Part shown: positions 37,494 through 47,046 of the stretch, in pieces
How the letters are laid out: every line of letters starts with the position of its first letter
How positions within the stretch are numbered: position 1 is the first letter of the stretch
Assembly (NCBI RefSeq): GCF_014352935.1
Contig: NZ_CP060694.1
Location: 1,612,001 to 1,676,000 of the forward strand
Origin: Aliarcobacter cryaerophilus
Lineage (GTDB): Bacteria > Campylobacterota > Campylobacteria > Campylobacterales > Arcobacteraceae
Reading direction: 5' to 3'
DNA length: 64,000 nt
Notes under the pieces: generated by a model
Seen by the model: the letters and a program-made list of their open reading frames with translations, nothing else
The model's database searches: none
What the model was told of the DNA's origin: nothing
Made by a program: the position numbers and the translations under genes

Positions 37494-37871
37494 TTAAAAT
37501 TCTTGTTCAAATATGCTACTATCTGCTATACAATCTTTACAGTACAAGTAGTCACTTTTTATACTATTTACTTCACTTTGAATTATTTCATCAAAATCAA
37601 TTAAACTATTTTCAATTTCTATTACTAAAAATTCATCTTCGTCTCCTTTAAATACTCCATCACTTAAAAGAAGTTTTAACTCTTCATTTACAACCAAAGT
37701 ATCTAAAGCTCCACATCTTGAGCAATCTATTTCAATATTTCCTATTAAACTTGCTTCAATTTTTACTAACGATGATGAAATTCTACAAAAAGTACCTTCA
37801 ATTTTAACTGAATTTAAAGAAGTATTGAACTCTTTTTTTTCTTGAGGTATTTTCTTAAACTCTATTTTCAT
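37494..37871 (-). CDS. YceD/DUF177 family protein
   Basis: A 125-residue protein directly upstream of rpmF, the conserved position of YceD/DUF177 proteins, which are implicated in 23S rRNA accumulation. It has two CxxC pairs (IDCSRCGALD in the middle and LYCKDCIAD near the end) that may bind zinc, as in other family members. The region between is strongly acidic (SDGVFKGDEDEFLVIEIENS). It lies six bases downstream of ndk. Family assignment relies on size, the cysteine pattern and context. Confidence 0.78.
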   Translation of the reverse strand: MKIEFKKIPQEKKEFNTSLNSVKIEGTFCRISSSLVKIEASLIGNIEIDCSRCGALDTLVVNEELKLLLSDGVFKGDEDEFLVIEIENSLIDFDEIIQSEVNSIKSDYLYCKDCIADSSIFEQEF

Positions 37872-37877
37872 CTTATA

Positions 37878-38291
37878 TTAACAAATTTCTCTTTGTGCAA
37901 AAAAGAAATCAATTTCAATAGCTGCATTTTCTAAAGAGTCACTTCCATGTACTGCATTTGCATCAATTGAATCTGCAAAATCTGCTCTAATTGTTCCAGC
38001 TGCAGCTTCTTTAGGGTTTGTTGCACCCATTAAATCTCTATTTTTTGCCATTGCGTTAACACCTTCTAAAACTGAAACTACAACAGGTCCACTAATCATA
38101 AATTCAACCAAATCTTTAAAGAAAGGTCTAGCTGCATGAACTGCATAAAAAGCTTCAGCATCAGCTTTGCTTAATTGTAGTTTTTTTGTAGCTGCAATTC
38201 TTAATCCAGCACTTTCAAATCTATCTAAAATTTTACCAACTACATTTTTTGCAACTGCATCTGGTTTTATTATCGATAATGTTCTTTCCAT
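37878..38291 (-). CDS. ndk: Nucleoside diphosphate kinase
   Basis: A 137-residue enzyme that transfers the gamma phosphate of ATP to nucleoside diphosphates. It opens [20 protein letters not shown], has [15 protein letters not shown] in the middle, and has the phosphohistidine in NAVHGSDS (His115). Length is that of standard bacterial Ndk. It has GAGGATT upstream of the ATG and appears to lead the ndk-yceD-rpmF-plsX-fabH transcript. The same gene order occurs in other Campylobacterota, to my recollection. Confidence 0.96.
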   Translation of the reverse strand: MERTLSIIKPDAVAKNVVGKILDRFESAGLRIAATKKLQLSKADAEAFYAVHAARPFFKDLVEFMISGPVVVSVLEGVNAMAKNRDLMGATNPKEAAAGTIRADFADSIDANAVHGSDSLENAAIEIDFFFAQREIC

Positions 38292-38323
38292 AATCTAATC
38301 CTCTTTGTTTTTTTAGTCGCGGA

Positions 38324-38345
38324 TTTTATCTAAAAAAAGATAAAA
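38324..38345. repeat. 8-base inverted repeat upstream of ndk
   Basis: TTTTATCT (38324-38331) and AGATAAAA (38338-38345) flank six As in the 74-base gap between the ferredoxin and ndk genes. It may terminate the ferredoxin transcript or be an operator for ndk. It has no clear T-run on the minus strand after the stem. Confidence 0.4.
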
Positions 38346-38365
38346 AAGCAAGTTTTATAACTTTA

Positions 38366-38638
38366 TTACTCTACTACAGGTTCTCCAACCTCTCCTCTAT
38401 CCTCTTTTTCTATCTTGCTAGAACCAACTTCATCCCAAACTATACAACCCTCAGTAGGACATGCATCTGCACATGCTGGAGCATCATTGTGACCAACACA
38501 CTCTACACATTTATCTTTATACACATAATATACATCTTCACCCGTTGGGTTATCATCATTATCTACTATTGCTCCAACTGGACACTCATCTAAACATGCA
38601 TCACAGCTAATACAAATATCAGTAATCTTTACTGCCAT
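38366..38638 (-). CDS. Two-[4Fe-4S] ferredoxin
   Basis: A 90-residue bacterial-type ferredoxin. The first cluster motif is CISCDACLDECP, and the second is CVEC, then an eight-residue insertion (VGHNDAPA), then CADACP, a pattern seen in Allochromatium-type ferredoxins. I start it at 38638 (MAVKITDICISC), because GGAG lies six bases upstream; the ATG four codons earlier overlaps that ribosome site. The C terminus is acidic. It could carry electrons for oxidoreductases such as the nitrite/sulfite reductase, but nothing here proves a partner. It is divergent from the peroxiredoxin gene. Confidence 0.92.
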   Translation of the reverse strand: MAVKITDICISCDACLDECPVGAIVDNDDNPTGEDVYYVYKDKCVECVGHNDAPACADACPTEGCIVWDEVGSSKIEKEDRGEVGEPVVE

Positions 38639-38696
38639 ATCTATCTCCATAAAAAATTTTATAAAACTCTATCAAAGTAAAAATAAATATATTATT

Positions 38697-38715
38697 AAAG
38701 ATAAAGATTATCTTT
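38697..38715. promoter_or_regulatory. Inverted repeat between ferredoxin and peroxiredoxin genes
   Basis: AAAGATA (38697-38703) and TATCTTT (38709-38715) form a 7-base inverted repeat with a five-base spacer in the divergent intergenic region. Its size and placement suit a dimeric repressor such as a PerR/Fur-type regulator, but the bases do not let me name one. Confidence 0.4.
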
Positions 38716-38759
38716 TGAAAAATATTTTTATTTTTAAGCTTACTCTAAAAAAATAGTGA

Positions 38760-38765
38760 TATAAT
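38760..38765 (+). promoter_or_regulatory. Putative -10 box of the peroxiredoxin gene
   Basis: TATAAT at 38760-38765, preceded by AGTGA, lies 39 bases upstream of the peroxiredoxin ATG and gives a leader of about 32 bases. AAAGGAT is the ribosome site. Confidence 0.55.
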
Positions 38766-38803
38766 TTCATCATTAAATTTTAAAAAAATAAAAAGGATTA
38801 AAA

Positions 38804-39400
38804 ATGTTAGTAACAAAAAAAGCTCCAGATTTTACAGCTACAGCTGTTTTAGCAGATGGTTCAATTTCAGAAGATTTTAACTTATATAAAAATATCGGAA
38901 AAAATGGTGCTGTACTATTTTTCTACCCATTAGACTTTACTTTTGTTTGTCCATCAGAAATTATTGCGTTTTCAAATAGAATTAAAGAGTTTGAAGATAG
39001 AGGAATCCAAGTAATTGGTTGTTCTGTTGATTCTCAATTCTCACACTTTGCATGGAGAGAAACTCCAGTTGAAAATGGTGGAATTGGAAGAGTTAAATAT
39101 CCATTAGTTGCAGATATTACAAAACAAATCTCAAAAGATTATGATGTTTTATTTGGTGATTCAGTTGCATTAAGAGGTTCTTTCTTAATTGATAAAGATG
39201 GAACAGTAAGACATGCAGTTATTAATGATTTACCACTTGGAAGAAACATTGATGAGATGATTAGAATGGTTGATACTATGCTATTTACAAATGAGCATGG
39301 TGAAGTTTGTCCAGCTGGTTGGTCAAAAGGTGACGAAGGAATGAAAGCTGATAAATCTGGTGTTGCTGAATATTTAGCTAAACACTCTTCTGATTTATAA
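38804..39400 (+). CDS. 2-Cys peroxiredoxin (AhpC/TSA family)
   Basis: A 198-residue typical 2-Cys peroxiredoxin that reduces hydrogen and organic peroxides in the cytoplasm. The peroxidatic Cys49 lies in FYPLDFTFVCPSE and the resolving Cys169 in GEVCPAGW. Length and both motifs fit the Prx1/AhpC subgroup. It is a single-gene unit with its own -10 box and a strong terminator. No AhpF is adjacent. A thioredoxin reductase gene near 63219 could supply electrons through thioredoxin, though that is inference. Confidence 0.95.
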   Translation: MLVTKKAPDFTATAVLADGSISEDFNLYKNIGKNGAVLFFYPLDFTFVCPSEIIAFSNRIKEFEDRGIQVIGCSVDSQFSHFAWRETPVENGGIGRVKYPLVADITKQISKDYDVLFGDSVALRGSFLIDKDGTVRHAVINDLPLGRNIDEMIRMVDTMLFTNEHGEVCPAGWSKGDEGMKADKSGVAEYLAKHSSDL

Positions 39401-39415
39401 TTATAAATTCAAATT

Positions 39416-39447
39416 AAAAAGAGAGTAAAATTTTTACTCTCTTTTTT
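39416..39447 (+). terminator. Terminator after the peroxiredoxin gene
   Basis: AAAAAGAGAGTAAAA pairs with TTTTACTCTCTTTTT, a perfect stem of about 14 bases, and runs directly into a T-run. It is a classic rho-independent terminator and may function on both strands. Confidence 0.8.
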
Positions 39448-39454
39448 ACTTTTC

Positions 39455-39483
39455 TTGACAAATTTATAAATATTAACTAAAAT
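39455..39483 (+). promoter_or_regulatory. Putative rho promoter with a consensus -35
   Basis: TTGACA at 39455-39460 and TAAAAT at 39478-39483 are separated by exactly 17 bases. This is the closest match to a classical two-box sigma-70 promoter in the window, where most genes show only a -10. It would give a leader of about 70 bases before rho. Confidence 0.55.
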
Positions 39484-39558
39484 CACATTTCACTTTTTTT
39501 AAAAGCTACAAAAACTACAAAAATACATATATTATGTAAATTCAAAGGTAAAAAACTC

Positions 39559-40881
39559 ATGGAAGAGTCAAAAGAAGATTTAAAATCAAAAAATAGTAAA
39601 AAAACAAGAACTCATATACCAGTAGATGGATATAAAATAGAGCAGCTAAGAGAACTTCCAATTGAAACTCTAATCGACATAGCTAATGATTTAGATGTTG
39701 AAAACCCACAAGAATTAAAAAGACAAGATTTAATGTTTATGATACTTGCTTCTCAAATAGATGCAGGTGGATTTATTCTTTTTACTGGTATTTTAGAGAT
39801 AAAAGATGGTGGATTTGGTTTTTTAAGAGCAATTGATGGAAACTTTTCTGATACTTCAAATGACTCTTACGTAAGTGCTACTCAAATTAAAAAATTTGCA
39901 CTAAGAACTGGAGATATTGTAACAGGACAAGTAAGACCACCAAACAAAGATAGTGAAAAATATAATGCGCTACTTAAAATTGAAGCAATAAATTATCTAC
40001 CAGTAAAAGATTCTAAAAATAGACCTCTATTTGATAATTTAACTCCTTTATATTCAACTACAAAATTTAAATTTGAATACGATTCACAAAAATTAACTGG
40101 AAGAGTTTTAGATCTTTTTGCTCCTATGGGTAAAGGTCAAAGAAGTTTAATTGTAGCTCCTCCAAAAACTGGTAAGACGGAACTTTTAAAAGAGTTAGCT
40201 CATGCAATAAGTAAAAATCACCCAGAAGTTACATTAATGGTTTTATTAATTGATGAGAGACCTGAAGAGGTAACTGATATGCAAAGAAGTGTTAAAGGTG
40301 AAGTTTATAGCTCTACTTTTGACTTACCAGCTCAAAACCATGTTAGAGTTGCTGAAATAGTTATTGAAAAAGCAAAAAGACTTGTAGAGATGAAAAAAGA
40401 TGTTGTAATTTTACTTGATTCTATTACAAGATTAGCAAGAGCTTATAATACTGTAACACCATCATCTGGAAAAGTTCTTTCAGGTGGAGTTGATGCAAAT
40501 GCTCTACACAAACCAAAAAGATTTTTTGGAGCAGCAAGAAATATTGAAGAGGGTGGAAGTCTTACAATTATTTCAACAGCACTTATTGATACTGGTTCAA
40601 AAATGGACGAAGTTATTTTTGAAGAGTTCAAAGGAACTGGAAACTCTGAAGTAGTTCTTAGTAGAAATGCATCAAATAAAAGAGTTTATCCTGCTATTGA
40701 TATTGTAAAATCAGGAACTAGAAAAGAAGAGCTTCTTTTAACTCCTGACATTTTACAAAAAACTTGGATTTTAAGAAATGCTATGAGTGAAATGGATGAA
40801 GTAGATGTTTTAAAATTCTTATATCCAAAAATGCAAAAAACAAAAAATAATGATGACTTTTTTGCTTCAATGAACGAATAA
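39559..40881 (+). CDS. rho: Transcription termination factor Rho
   Basis: A 440-residue hexameric RNA helicase that ends transcription. It has a lysine-rich N terminus, a Rho N-terminal helical domain ([19 protein letters not shown]), a cold-shock RNA-binding domain ([13 protein letters not shown]) and an ATPase core with Walker A PPKTGKTE and [12 protein letters not shown]. Later come the Q- and R-loop regions ([15 protein letters not shown]). Length is slightly above the usual 420. The ATG at 39559 follows AAAGGT. A long hairpin lies downstream. Confidence 0.97.
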   Translation: MEESKEDLKSKNSKKTRTHIPVDGYKIEQLRELPIETLIDIANDLDVENPQELKRQDLMFMILASQIDAGGFILFTGILEIKDGGFGFLRAIDGNFSDTSNDSYVSATQIKKFALRTGDIVTGQVRPPNKDSEKYNALLKIEAINYLPVKDSKNRPLFDNLTPLYSTTKFKFEYDSQKLTGRVLDLFAPMGKGQRSLIVAPPKTGKTELLKELAHAISKNHPEVTLMVLLIDERPEEVTDMQRSVKGEVYSSTFDLPAQNHVRVAEIVIEKAKRLVEMKKDVVILLDSITRLARAYNTVTPSSGKVLSGGVDANALHKPKRFFGAARNIEEGGSLTIISTALIDTGSKMDEVIFEEFKGTGNSEVVLSRNASNKRVYPAIDIVKSGTRKEELLLTPDILQKTWILRNAMSEMDEVDVLKFLYPKMQKTKNNDDFFASMNE

Positions 40882-40913
40882 ATTACTTAATATCTTCTTA
40901 AAAATGAGAAAAA

Positions 40914-40949
40914 AGGTAAAATTTTTATAAATTTGTAAAGATTTTACCT
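40914..40949. terminator. Hairpin between rho and gdhA
   Basis: AGGTAAAAT (40914-40922) and ATTTTACCT (40941-40949) form a perfect 9-base stem with an 18-base loop. There is no T-run after it, so it may be a weak terminator of rho or a control site for gdhA, whose ATG is 70 bases downstream. Confidence 0.4.
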
Positions 40950-41003
40950 AAATTTAAACAAAATCAAATAATTCTTCTGATAAACTCCTTTCCCGAAATT
41001 TGA

Positions 41004-42371
<1,368 letters not shown>

Positions 42372-42381
42372 TAAAAAATAG

Positions 42382-42405
42382 AACTTAAGGATTTTTCCTT
42401 AGGTT
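42382..42405 (+). terminator. Hairpin after gdhA
   Basis: TTAAGGA and TCCTTAG pair around a short T loop, extended by AAC with GTT, ten bases after the gdhA stop. No clear T-run follows, so termination strength is uncertain. Confidence 0.45.
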
Positions 42406-42458
42406 TACCAAAAACTTACTTTTATATATAAACCCTTTAACCACATAATAATCATTTA

Positions 42459-42508
42459 GAAAACTTAAAATTTATTTTCCTTTTATTCAATTAAAATTTT
42501 AAGTTTTC
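42459..42508. repeat. 15-base perfect inverted repeat in the gdhA-murI gap
   Basis: GAAAACTTAAAATTT (42459-42473) and its exact reverse complement (42494-42508) are separated by 20 bases. It occupies the middle of the 232-base gap. It could be a terminator stem without a T-run or a cruciform-type protein site. No gene fits inside the gap. Confidence 0.5.
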
Positions 42509-42571
42509 AAATTATAAACAAAAACATTCCTAAAGAGTTCTTGCTTAACATTTTAGTTATATGTTTTTGGT

Positions 42572-42577
42572 TATAAT
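42572..42577 (+). promoter_or_regulatory. Putative murI -10 box
   Basis: TATAAT at 42572-42577 lies 27 bases before the TTG start of murI, following T-rich sequence as is usual in this group. AAGGAAAAA is the ribosome site. Confidence 0.55.
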
Positions 42578-42603
42578 TTCGCAAATTTTCAGTAAGGAAA
42601 AAG

Positions 42604-43389
42604 TTGAAAGTAGGAGTTTTTGATTCGGGTCTTGGTGGATTAACTGTACTAAATGCAATTATTAAACAACTAAAAGGTGCCGAAATATTTTACATAGCTG
42701 ATACTTTATATGCACCTTATGGTGATAAAAATAAAGATGAAATATTTTCAAGATCTGAAAAAATTACAAATTTTTTATTAAAAAATTATGAAATAGATGC
42801 ACTTGTAATTGCTTGCAATACAGCTACATCAGTTGCAATAAAGCATTTAAGAGAAGTTTTTCCCTCTTTAATAATTATTGGTACTGAACCTGGAATAAAA
42901 CCAGCAATAAATAATACAAAAACAAAAAATATTGGTATTCTAGCAACAGCTTCAACTCTAAAAGGTGAAAAATATCAACTTCTAGCAAATGAATTAACAA
43001 CAAAAAGTGAAGTAACTTTGCATGAACAAGCATGTATTGGTTTAGTTGAACAGATTGAAAATGGTGAGATAAATAGTTTAAAAACTTACACTATGCTTGA
43101 AAATTGGCTAAAGCCAATGCTTCACAACAAAGTTGATACAATTGTTTTAGGTTGCACACATTATCCTTTAGTAAAAAAAACAATTCTTGATATTGTAGGT
43201 GAAGATGTTCTTTTAATTGATACAGGTGATGCAATTGCAAAAAGAGTTGTAGCTCTAAGTCAAGATTTACAAAACCATAATAAAAATGCTTTAAATATAG
43301 AGATTTTATACACTGGAAAGATAAATTCAGATATGGTAAAAATAATTTTAGGAAAAAACAAATTTGAAATGAGGAAATGTGAATTATGA
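42604..43389 (+). CDS. murI: Glutamate racemase
   Basis: A 261-residue enzyme that makes D-glutamate for peptidoglycan. It opens with the substrate motif FDSGLGGLTVL, has the first catalytic cysteine in ACNTATS (about residue 73) and the second in GCTHYPL (about residue 184). Translation begins at TTG 42604, preceded by AAGGAA; no ATG aligns with the conserved start. It overlaps dnaX by four bases, so a cell-wall and a replication gene share a transcript. Confidence 0.95.
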   Translation: MKVGVFDSGLGGLTVLNAIIKQLKGAEIFYIADTLYAPYGDKNKDEIFSRSEKITNFLLKNYEIDALVIACNTATSVAIKHLREVFPSLIIIGTEPGIKPAINNTKTKNIGILATASTLKGEKYQLLANELTTKSEVTLHEQACIGLVEQIENGEINSLKTYTMLENWLKPMLHNKVDTIVLGCTHYPLVKKTILDIVGEDVLLIDTGDAIAKRVVALSQDLQNHNKNALNIEILYTGKINSDMVKIILGKNKFEMRKCEL

Positions 43390-45083
43390 GTCCAAATATA
43401 AAAGATGATAGAGTTTTAGCTCTTAAATACAGACCTGAAAAATTTGAAGACCTAATAGGACAAAATACAATTTCTCAAACTTTAAGTCTTGCTTTGGATA
43501 GTAAAAGATTATCTCATGCATATTTGTTTTCTGGACTTAGAGGAAGTGGAAAAACTTCAACAGCTAGAATTATGGCTAAAGCACTTTTATGCGAAAATGG
43601 ACCAACTAGCCACCCTTGTGAAGTTTGTGAAAACTGCCTTAGTGCAAAAAGTGGAAAACATCTTGATATTATTGAAATGGATGCTGCAAGTAATAGAGGA
43701 ATTGATGATATAAAAGAGTTAATAGAGCATACAAAATACAAACCTAATATTGCAAGATATAAAGTTTTTATTATAGATGAAGTTCATATGCTTACAACTC
43801 AAGCTTTTAATGCTCTGCTTAAAACTTTAGAAGAGCCTCCAGCTTTTGTAAAATTTATACTTGCAACAACTGATGCTTTAAAACTTCCAGCAACAATTCT
43901 TAGTCGAACTCAACACTTTAGATTTAATAAAATATCTCAAAGTGATGTAGTTCATCATCTTTCTCATATTTTAAATATAGAAAATATTGAATTTGAAAAA
44001 GATGCTTTAGAAATACTTGCAAGAAGTGGACAAGGAAGCTTAAGAGACACATTGACTCTTCTTGACCAAGCTATTATTTTCTCAAAAGGAAGAGTTGCAA
44101 CCTCTAGTGTCGTTGATATGCTAGGATTAATAAATCCAGCTTTAATGGAAAAAATATTTAAAGTAATCTTAAATAAAGAAGATATAAATCCCTTGCTTTG
44201 GGAGCTTCAATCATATGAAGTTGGTCAAATTTGTGATGAGATTGCAATCTTTTTAAAAGATAAGATGATTTCAAAAGATGTTAAATTTGATATTACTTTA
44301 TTTGATAGATTTTTTAGAATTTTAAGTGAGGCAAAATATCTTTTAGCTTTAAATAGTGATGATGGGTTTGTATTAATTCTAACTTTGCTTAAACTAATTG
44401 AAGCAACTAACTTAAAAAGTATAGATGAAATTATAGAACAAATAGAAAAGATACCTACAAAACCTGAAATTAAGAGTGATATAAATATAGAATTAAAATC
44501 GGAAATTAAAAAAGAGTCAAATTATAAAGAAGAAGTTATTTTAGAAGATTCTAAAATTGAAAATAGCAACTTTGAAGAGATTTCATATATACCTTTTGAG
44601 GAAGAGACAAACAAAAATAGTGATAAGTATCAACTACTAATAGAAAAAGTTTATGATAGAGACCCTATTTTAGGAGAATGTTTTGAAAGAAATTTTATTT
44701 TTGATGGTTTTTCAAATAATATTTTAAATATCATATCTTATGCAAAAGATGAAGATAGACAACTCCTTTTTAAATATTTTGGACTTATTAAATCATTTGC
44801 TCAAGATATTTTTGGATTAAATATTGAGTTAAATTTTAAAAAGGAGGAGGCCACCTTACTAAATGAGCCTAAAAAAGAGAATGATAGTTTTTTAAACGAA
44901 ACTGGTTCAATGATTGAAGATATAGAATTAGGAAGTGGATGTGTTGCAGATATGACAAAAAGTATTAATGAAGCGATATCTTCTAAAGAGTTACAAATTG
45001 ATGATATTTTAAATTCAAAAATGCTAAATAAAGCAAAAGAGTTATTTGATATTAAAAAAATTACAGTAAAATCGAGAAGTTGA
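43386..45083 (+). CDS. dnaX: DNA polymerase III subunits gamma/tau
   Basis: A 565-residue clamp-loader ATPase. Visible are the RPEKFEDLIGQ opening, Walker A GLRGSGKTST (about residues 50-59), a zinc module with four cysteines (CENGPTSHPCEVCENC), Walker B region IIDEVHML and the SRTQHFRF sensor region. The C-terminal third is highly charged and poorly conserved, as in tau. The AAGGAGGAGG at 44841-44850 is an unusual internal Shine-Dalgarno-like run, but no proper slippery heptamer in frame precedes it, so I do not call programmed frameshifting. It overlaps murI by four bases. Confidence 0.95.
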   Translation: MSPNIKDDRVLALKYRPEKFEDLIGQNTISQTLSLALDSKRLSHAYLFSGLRGSGKTSTARIMAKALLCENGPTSHPCEVCENCLSAKSGKHLDIIEMDAASNRGIDDIKELIEHTKYKPNIARYKVFIIDEVHMLTTQAFNALLKTLEEPPAFVKFILATTDALKLPATILSRTQHFRFNKISQSDVVHHLSHILNIENIEFEKDALEILARSGQGSLRDTLTLLDQAIIFSKGRVATSSVVDMLGLINPALMEKIFKVILNKEDINPLLWELQSYEVGQICDEIAIFLKDKMISKDVKFDITLFDRFFRILSEAKYLLALNSDDGFVLILTLLKLIEATNLKSIDEIIEQIEKIPTKPEIKSDINIELKSEIKKESNYKEEVILEDSKIENSNFEEISYIPFEEETNKNSDKYQLLIEKVYDRDPILGECFERNFIFDGFSNNILNIISYAKDEDRQLLFKYFGLIKSFAQDIFGLNIELNFKKEEATLLNEPKKENDSFLNETGSMIEDIELGSGCVADMTKSINEAISSKELQIDDILNSKMLNKAKELFDIKKITVKSRS

Positions 45084-45146
45084 AAATTAACTTTCAATTA
45101 ATCAAAAAAAGATAGACTATAAAATTATTTAAAAGGAAAAAAGAAT

Positions 45147-45980
45147 ATGAACAAACTTACAAAATTATTAGTTTTAAGCTCAATAGCTAGTGCAACTCTA
45201 TTTGCAAATGATAACTTAGTAATTGATTTTGAAAAAAAGAGATTATCACAGAACCCAAATGTTAAAGCAAGCAATATAAAGATTTTTTATAAAAAAGAGC
45301 TTGAAGCGAAAGGATGGTATGGTTATATTTTAGATTTTGATGCAGTAATTCAAGATAAAAATATGAAAGTAAAAGATACTTTATTTAGTGATGGAAAAGT
45401 TGTAGCAACAGATTTATTTGACATAACAACATCAAAATCACTTAAATCTACTATTGTTCCAAATATAACTGATAAATACTATCAAAAATCAAAGCTAGTA
45501 GCTGGAAGTGAAAAAGCAAAAGATAAAATTGTTATTTTTTCAGATCCTCTTTGCCCATTTTGTGCACAATATGTTCCAGAAGTTATAGAATTTGTAAATA
45601 AAAATAGTGATAATATTGCACTTTATTACTACGCTTTCCCTCTAACTCACATACATCCAGCATCTACAACATTATCTAAATTAATTGATATAGCAAAAAC
45701 GAAATTAGGTCAAGAGGCTGTTTTAAAGGCATATAAAGTTGATTGGTCAAAACATTTTGCTCCATCAACTACTGATGAAAAAACTATTTTAGATGCATTT
45801 AACAAAGAGTTAGAGACAAATATTAAAGTTCAAGATTTAAGTAAAAAAGAGATAGTTGCTAACCTTGAAAAAGAGATAGCTTCAGGTGATGATCTTTTAG
45901 TTAGTGGAACTCCAACTATTTATGTTAATGGTGAGATTGACCCAACAAAAGAGTTATATAAATCTTTAATTAAAAAATAA
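45147..45980 (+). CDS. Periplasmic thiol-disulfide protein with CPFC active site
   Basis: A 277-residue secreted protein with a signal peptide (about residues 1-20, ending TLFA) and a C-terminal thioredoxin-fold domain. The active site is CPFC (Cys136, Cys139) after FSDPL, and the cis-proline loop is SGTPTIYVNG near residue 254. The N-terminal 110 residues resemble the dimerisation part of DsbC/DsbG-like proteins in size only. Role as isomerase, reductase or oxidase is open. It has AAAAGGAAAAAAG upstream and lies 11 bases before hemC, possibly co-transcribed. Confidence 0.82.
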   Translation: MNKLTKLLVLSSIASATLFANDNLVIDFEKKRLSQNPNVKASNIKIFYKKELEAKGWYGYILDFDAVIQDKNMKVKDTLFSDGKVVATDLFDITTSKSLKSTIVPNITDKYYQKSKLVAGSEKAKDKIVIFSDPLCPFCAQYVPEVIEFVNKNSDNIALYYYAFPLTHIHPASTTLSKLIDIAKTKLGQEAVLKAYKVDWSKHFAPSTTDEKTILDAFNKELETNIKVQDLSKKEIVANLEKEIASGDDLLVSGTPTIYVNGEIDPTKELYKSLIKK

Positions 45981-45991
45981 ATGAGGAAATA

Positions 45992-46930
45992 ATGGAAAAA
46001 CTTGTAATTGCAACTAGAAGAAGCCAATTAGCACTTTGGCAAAGTGAGTATATAAAAGCTGAACTTTTAAAACACTATCCAAATATGGAAGTAGAGCTTC
46101 AAGAGTTTACTACAAAAGGGGATAAGATTTTAGATGTTCCTTTGGCAAAAATTGGTGGAAAAGGGCTTTTTACAAAAGAGCTTGAAGTTGCAATGCTTGA
46201 AGGAAGTGCTCATTTAGCTGTTCACTCACTAAAAGATGTACCAACACAGTTTGAAGATGGGCTTGTTCTTGCTGCTGTTTCAAAGAGATTTAATCCACAA
46301 GATGCACTTTTAAGTAATAAATACAAAACAATTGAAGAGTTACCAAAAGGTGCTGTTGTTGGAACTACGAGTTTAAGAAGAAGAATGGCTATAAAGATGT
46401 TAAGACCTGATATTGAACTTAAAGATTTAAGAGGAAATATCAATACAAGAATAGCAAAACTAAATGCAGGTGAGTATGATGCAATAATACTTGCAGCAAC
46501 TGGAATAGAGAAGTTGCATTTACAAAATGAGGTAAAATATTTCACTCCTATTTCAACAGATGTTATGATTCCATCTATGGGACAAGCAACTTTAGGAATT
46601 GAGACAACAAATGATCCAAAAATAATTGAGATAGTAAAAGTTTTAAATGATAAAAATGCGCAAATTGAATCAACAATAGAGAGAGGTTTTGTAGATACTT
46701 TACAAGGTGGTTGTCAAGTTCCAATTGGTGTAAAAGCAACAATTCAAGATGAAAAAAGTGTAAAAATATCTGCAATTGTAGGACTTCCTGATGGAACGGA
46801 ATATATAAAAGATGAAAAAATTATAGATATAAACTCTTTTGAGAGTGCTGGAAGAGATTTTGCAAATGAGTTTATAAAAAAAGGTGCAGTTGAGCTTCTA
46901 AAAAGAGCTGAAGCTATGGCTTTTAAATAA
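45992..46930 (+). CDS. hemC: Porphobilinogen deaminase
   Basis: A 312-residue cytoplasmic enzyme that joins four porphobilinogens into hydroxymethylbilane for heme and siroheme. It opens LVIATRRSQLALWQSEYI, has the AVHSLKDVPT segment and the conserved TSLRRRM region. Cys241 in LQGGCQVPIG carries the dipyrromethane cofactor. Length is normal. The ATG at 45992 has GAGGAAAT upstream. Heme from this pathway would serve the cytochromes encoded elsewhere in the window, including FrdC and CcoNOP. Confidence 0.97.
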   Translation: MEKLVIATRRSQLALWQSEYIKAELLKHYPNMEVELQEFTTKGDKILDVPLAKIGGKGLFTKELEVAMLEGSAHLAVHSLKDVPTQFEDGLVLAAVSKRFNPQDALLSNKYKTIEELPKGAVVGTTSLRRRMAIKMLRPDIELKDLRGNINTRIAKLNAGEYDAIILAATGIEKLHLQNEVKYFTPISTDVMIPSMGQATLGIETTNDPKIIEIVKVLNDKNAQIESTIERGFVDTLQGGCQVPIGVKATIQDEKSVKISAIVGLPDGTEYIKDEKIIDINSFESAGRDFANEFIKKGAVELLKRAEAMAFK

Positions 46931-46948
46931 TCGTTTCTATGATTTAAA

Positions 46949-46963
46949 AGCTAGTTTCTAGCT
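46949..46963 (+). terminator. Hairpin after hemC
   Basis: AGCTAG and CTAGCT form a perfect 6-base stem with a TTT loop 18 bases after hemC. T-rich sequence follows about ten bases later, so it is a weak terminator candidate. Confidence 0.45.
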
Positions 46964-47008
46964 ACACTATTTTGATATATTTCTTTTTCAACACTTTATT
47001 AAATAAAC

Positions 47009-47041
47009 GGTTCCTTTAAAATGGGAACCATTTAAAAGGAG
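47009..47041 (+). promoter_or_regulatory. Two mutually exclusive hairpins over a ribosome-binding site
   Basis: Option A pairs GGTTCC (47009-47014) with GGAACC (47024-47029) and leaves the ribosome site free. Option B pairs CCTTTAAAATGG (47013-47024) with CCATTTAAAAGG (47028-47039), 11 of 12 bases matching, and covers the AAGG of the AAGGAG ribosome site. They share bases, so only one can form. This is switch-like geometry at a gene start, but no ligand or trigger is evident. Option B has only a three-base loop. Confidence 0.4.
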
Positions 47042-47046
47042 AAAAT

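Noticed and set aside
44831-44870. Programmed frameshift in dnaX at a strong internal AAGGAGGAGG
   Set aside because: The codons before it read AAT TTT AAA AAG in frame, so a minus-one slip would give TAA and no A-AAA-AAG heptamer is in the right phase. The downstream ATG at 44863 opens only a ten-codon frame.
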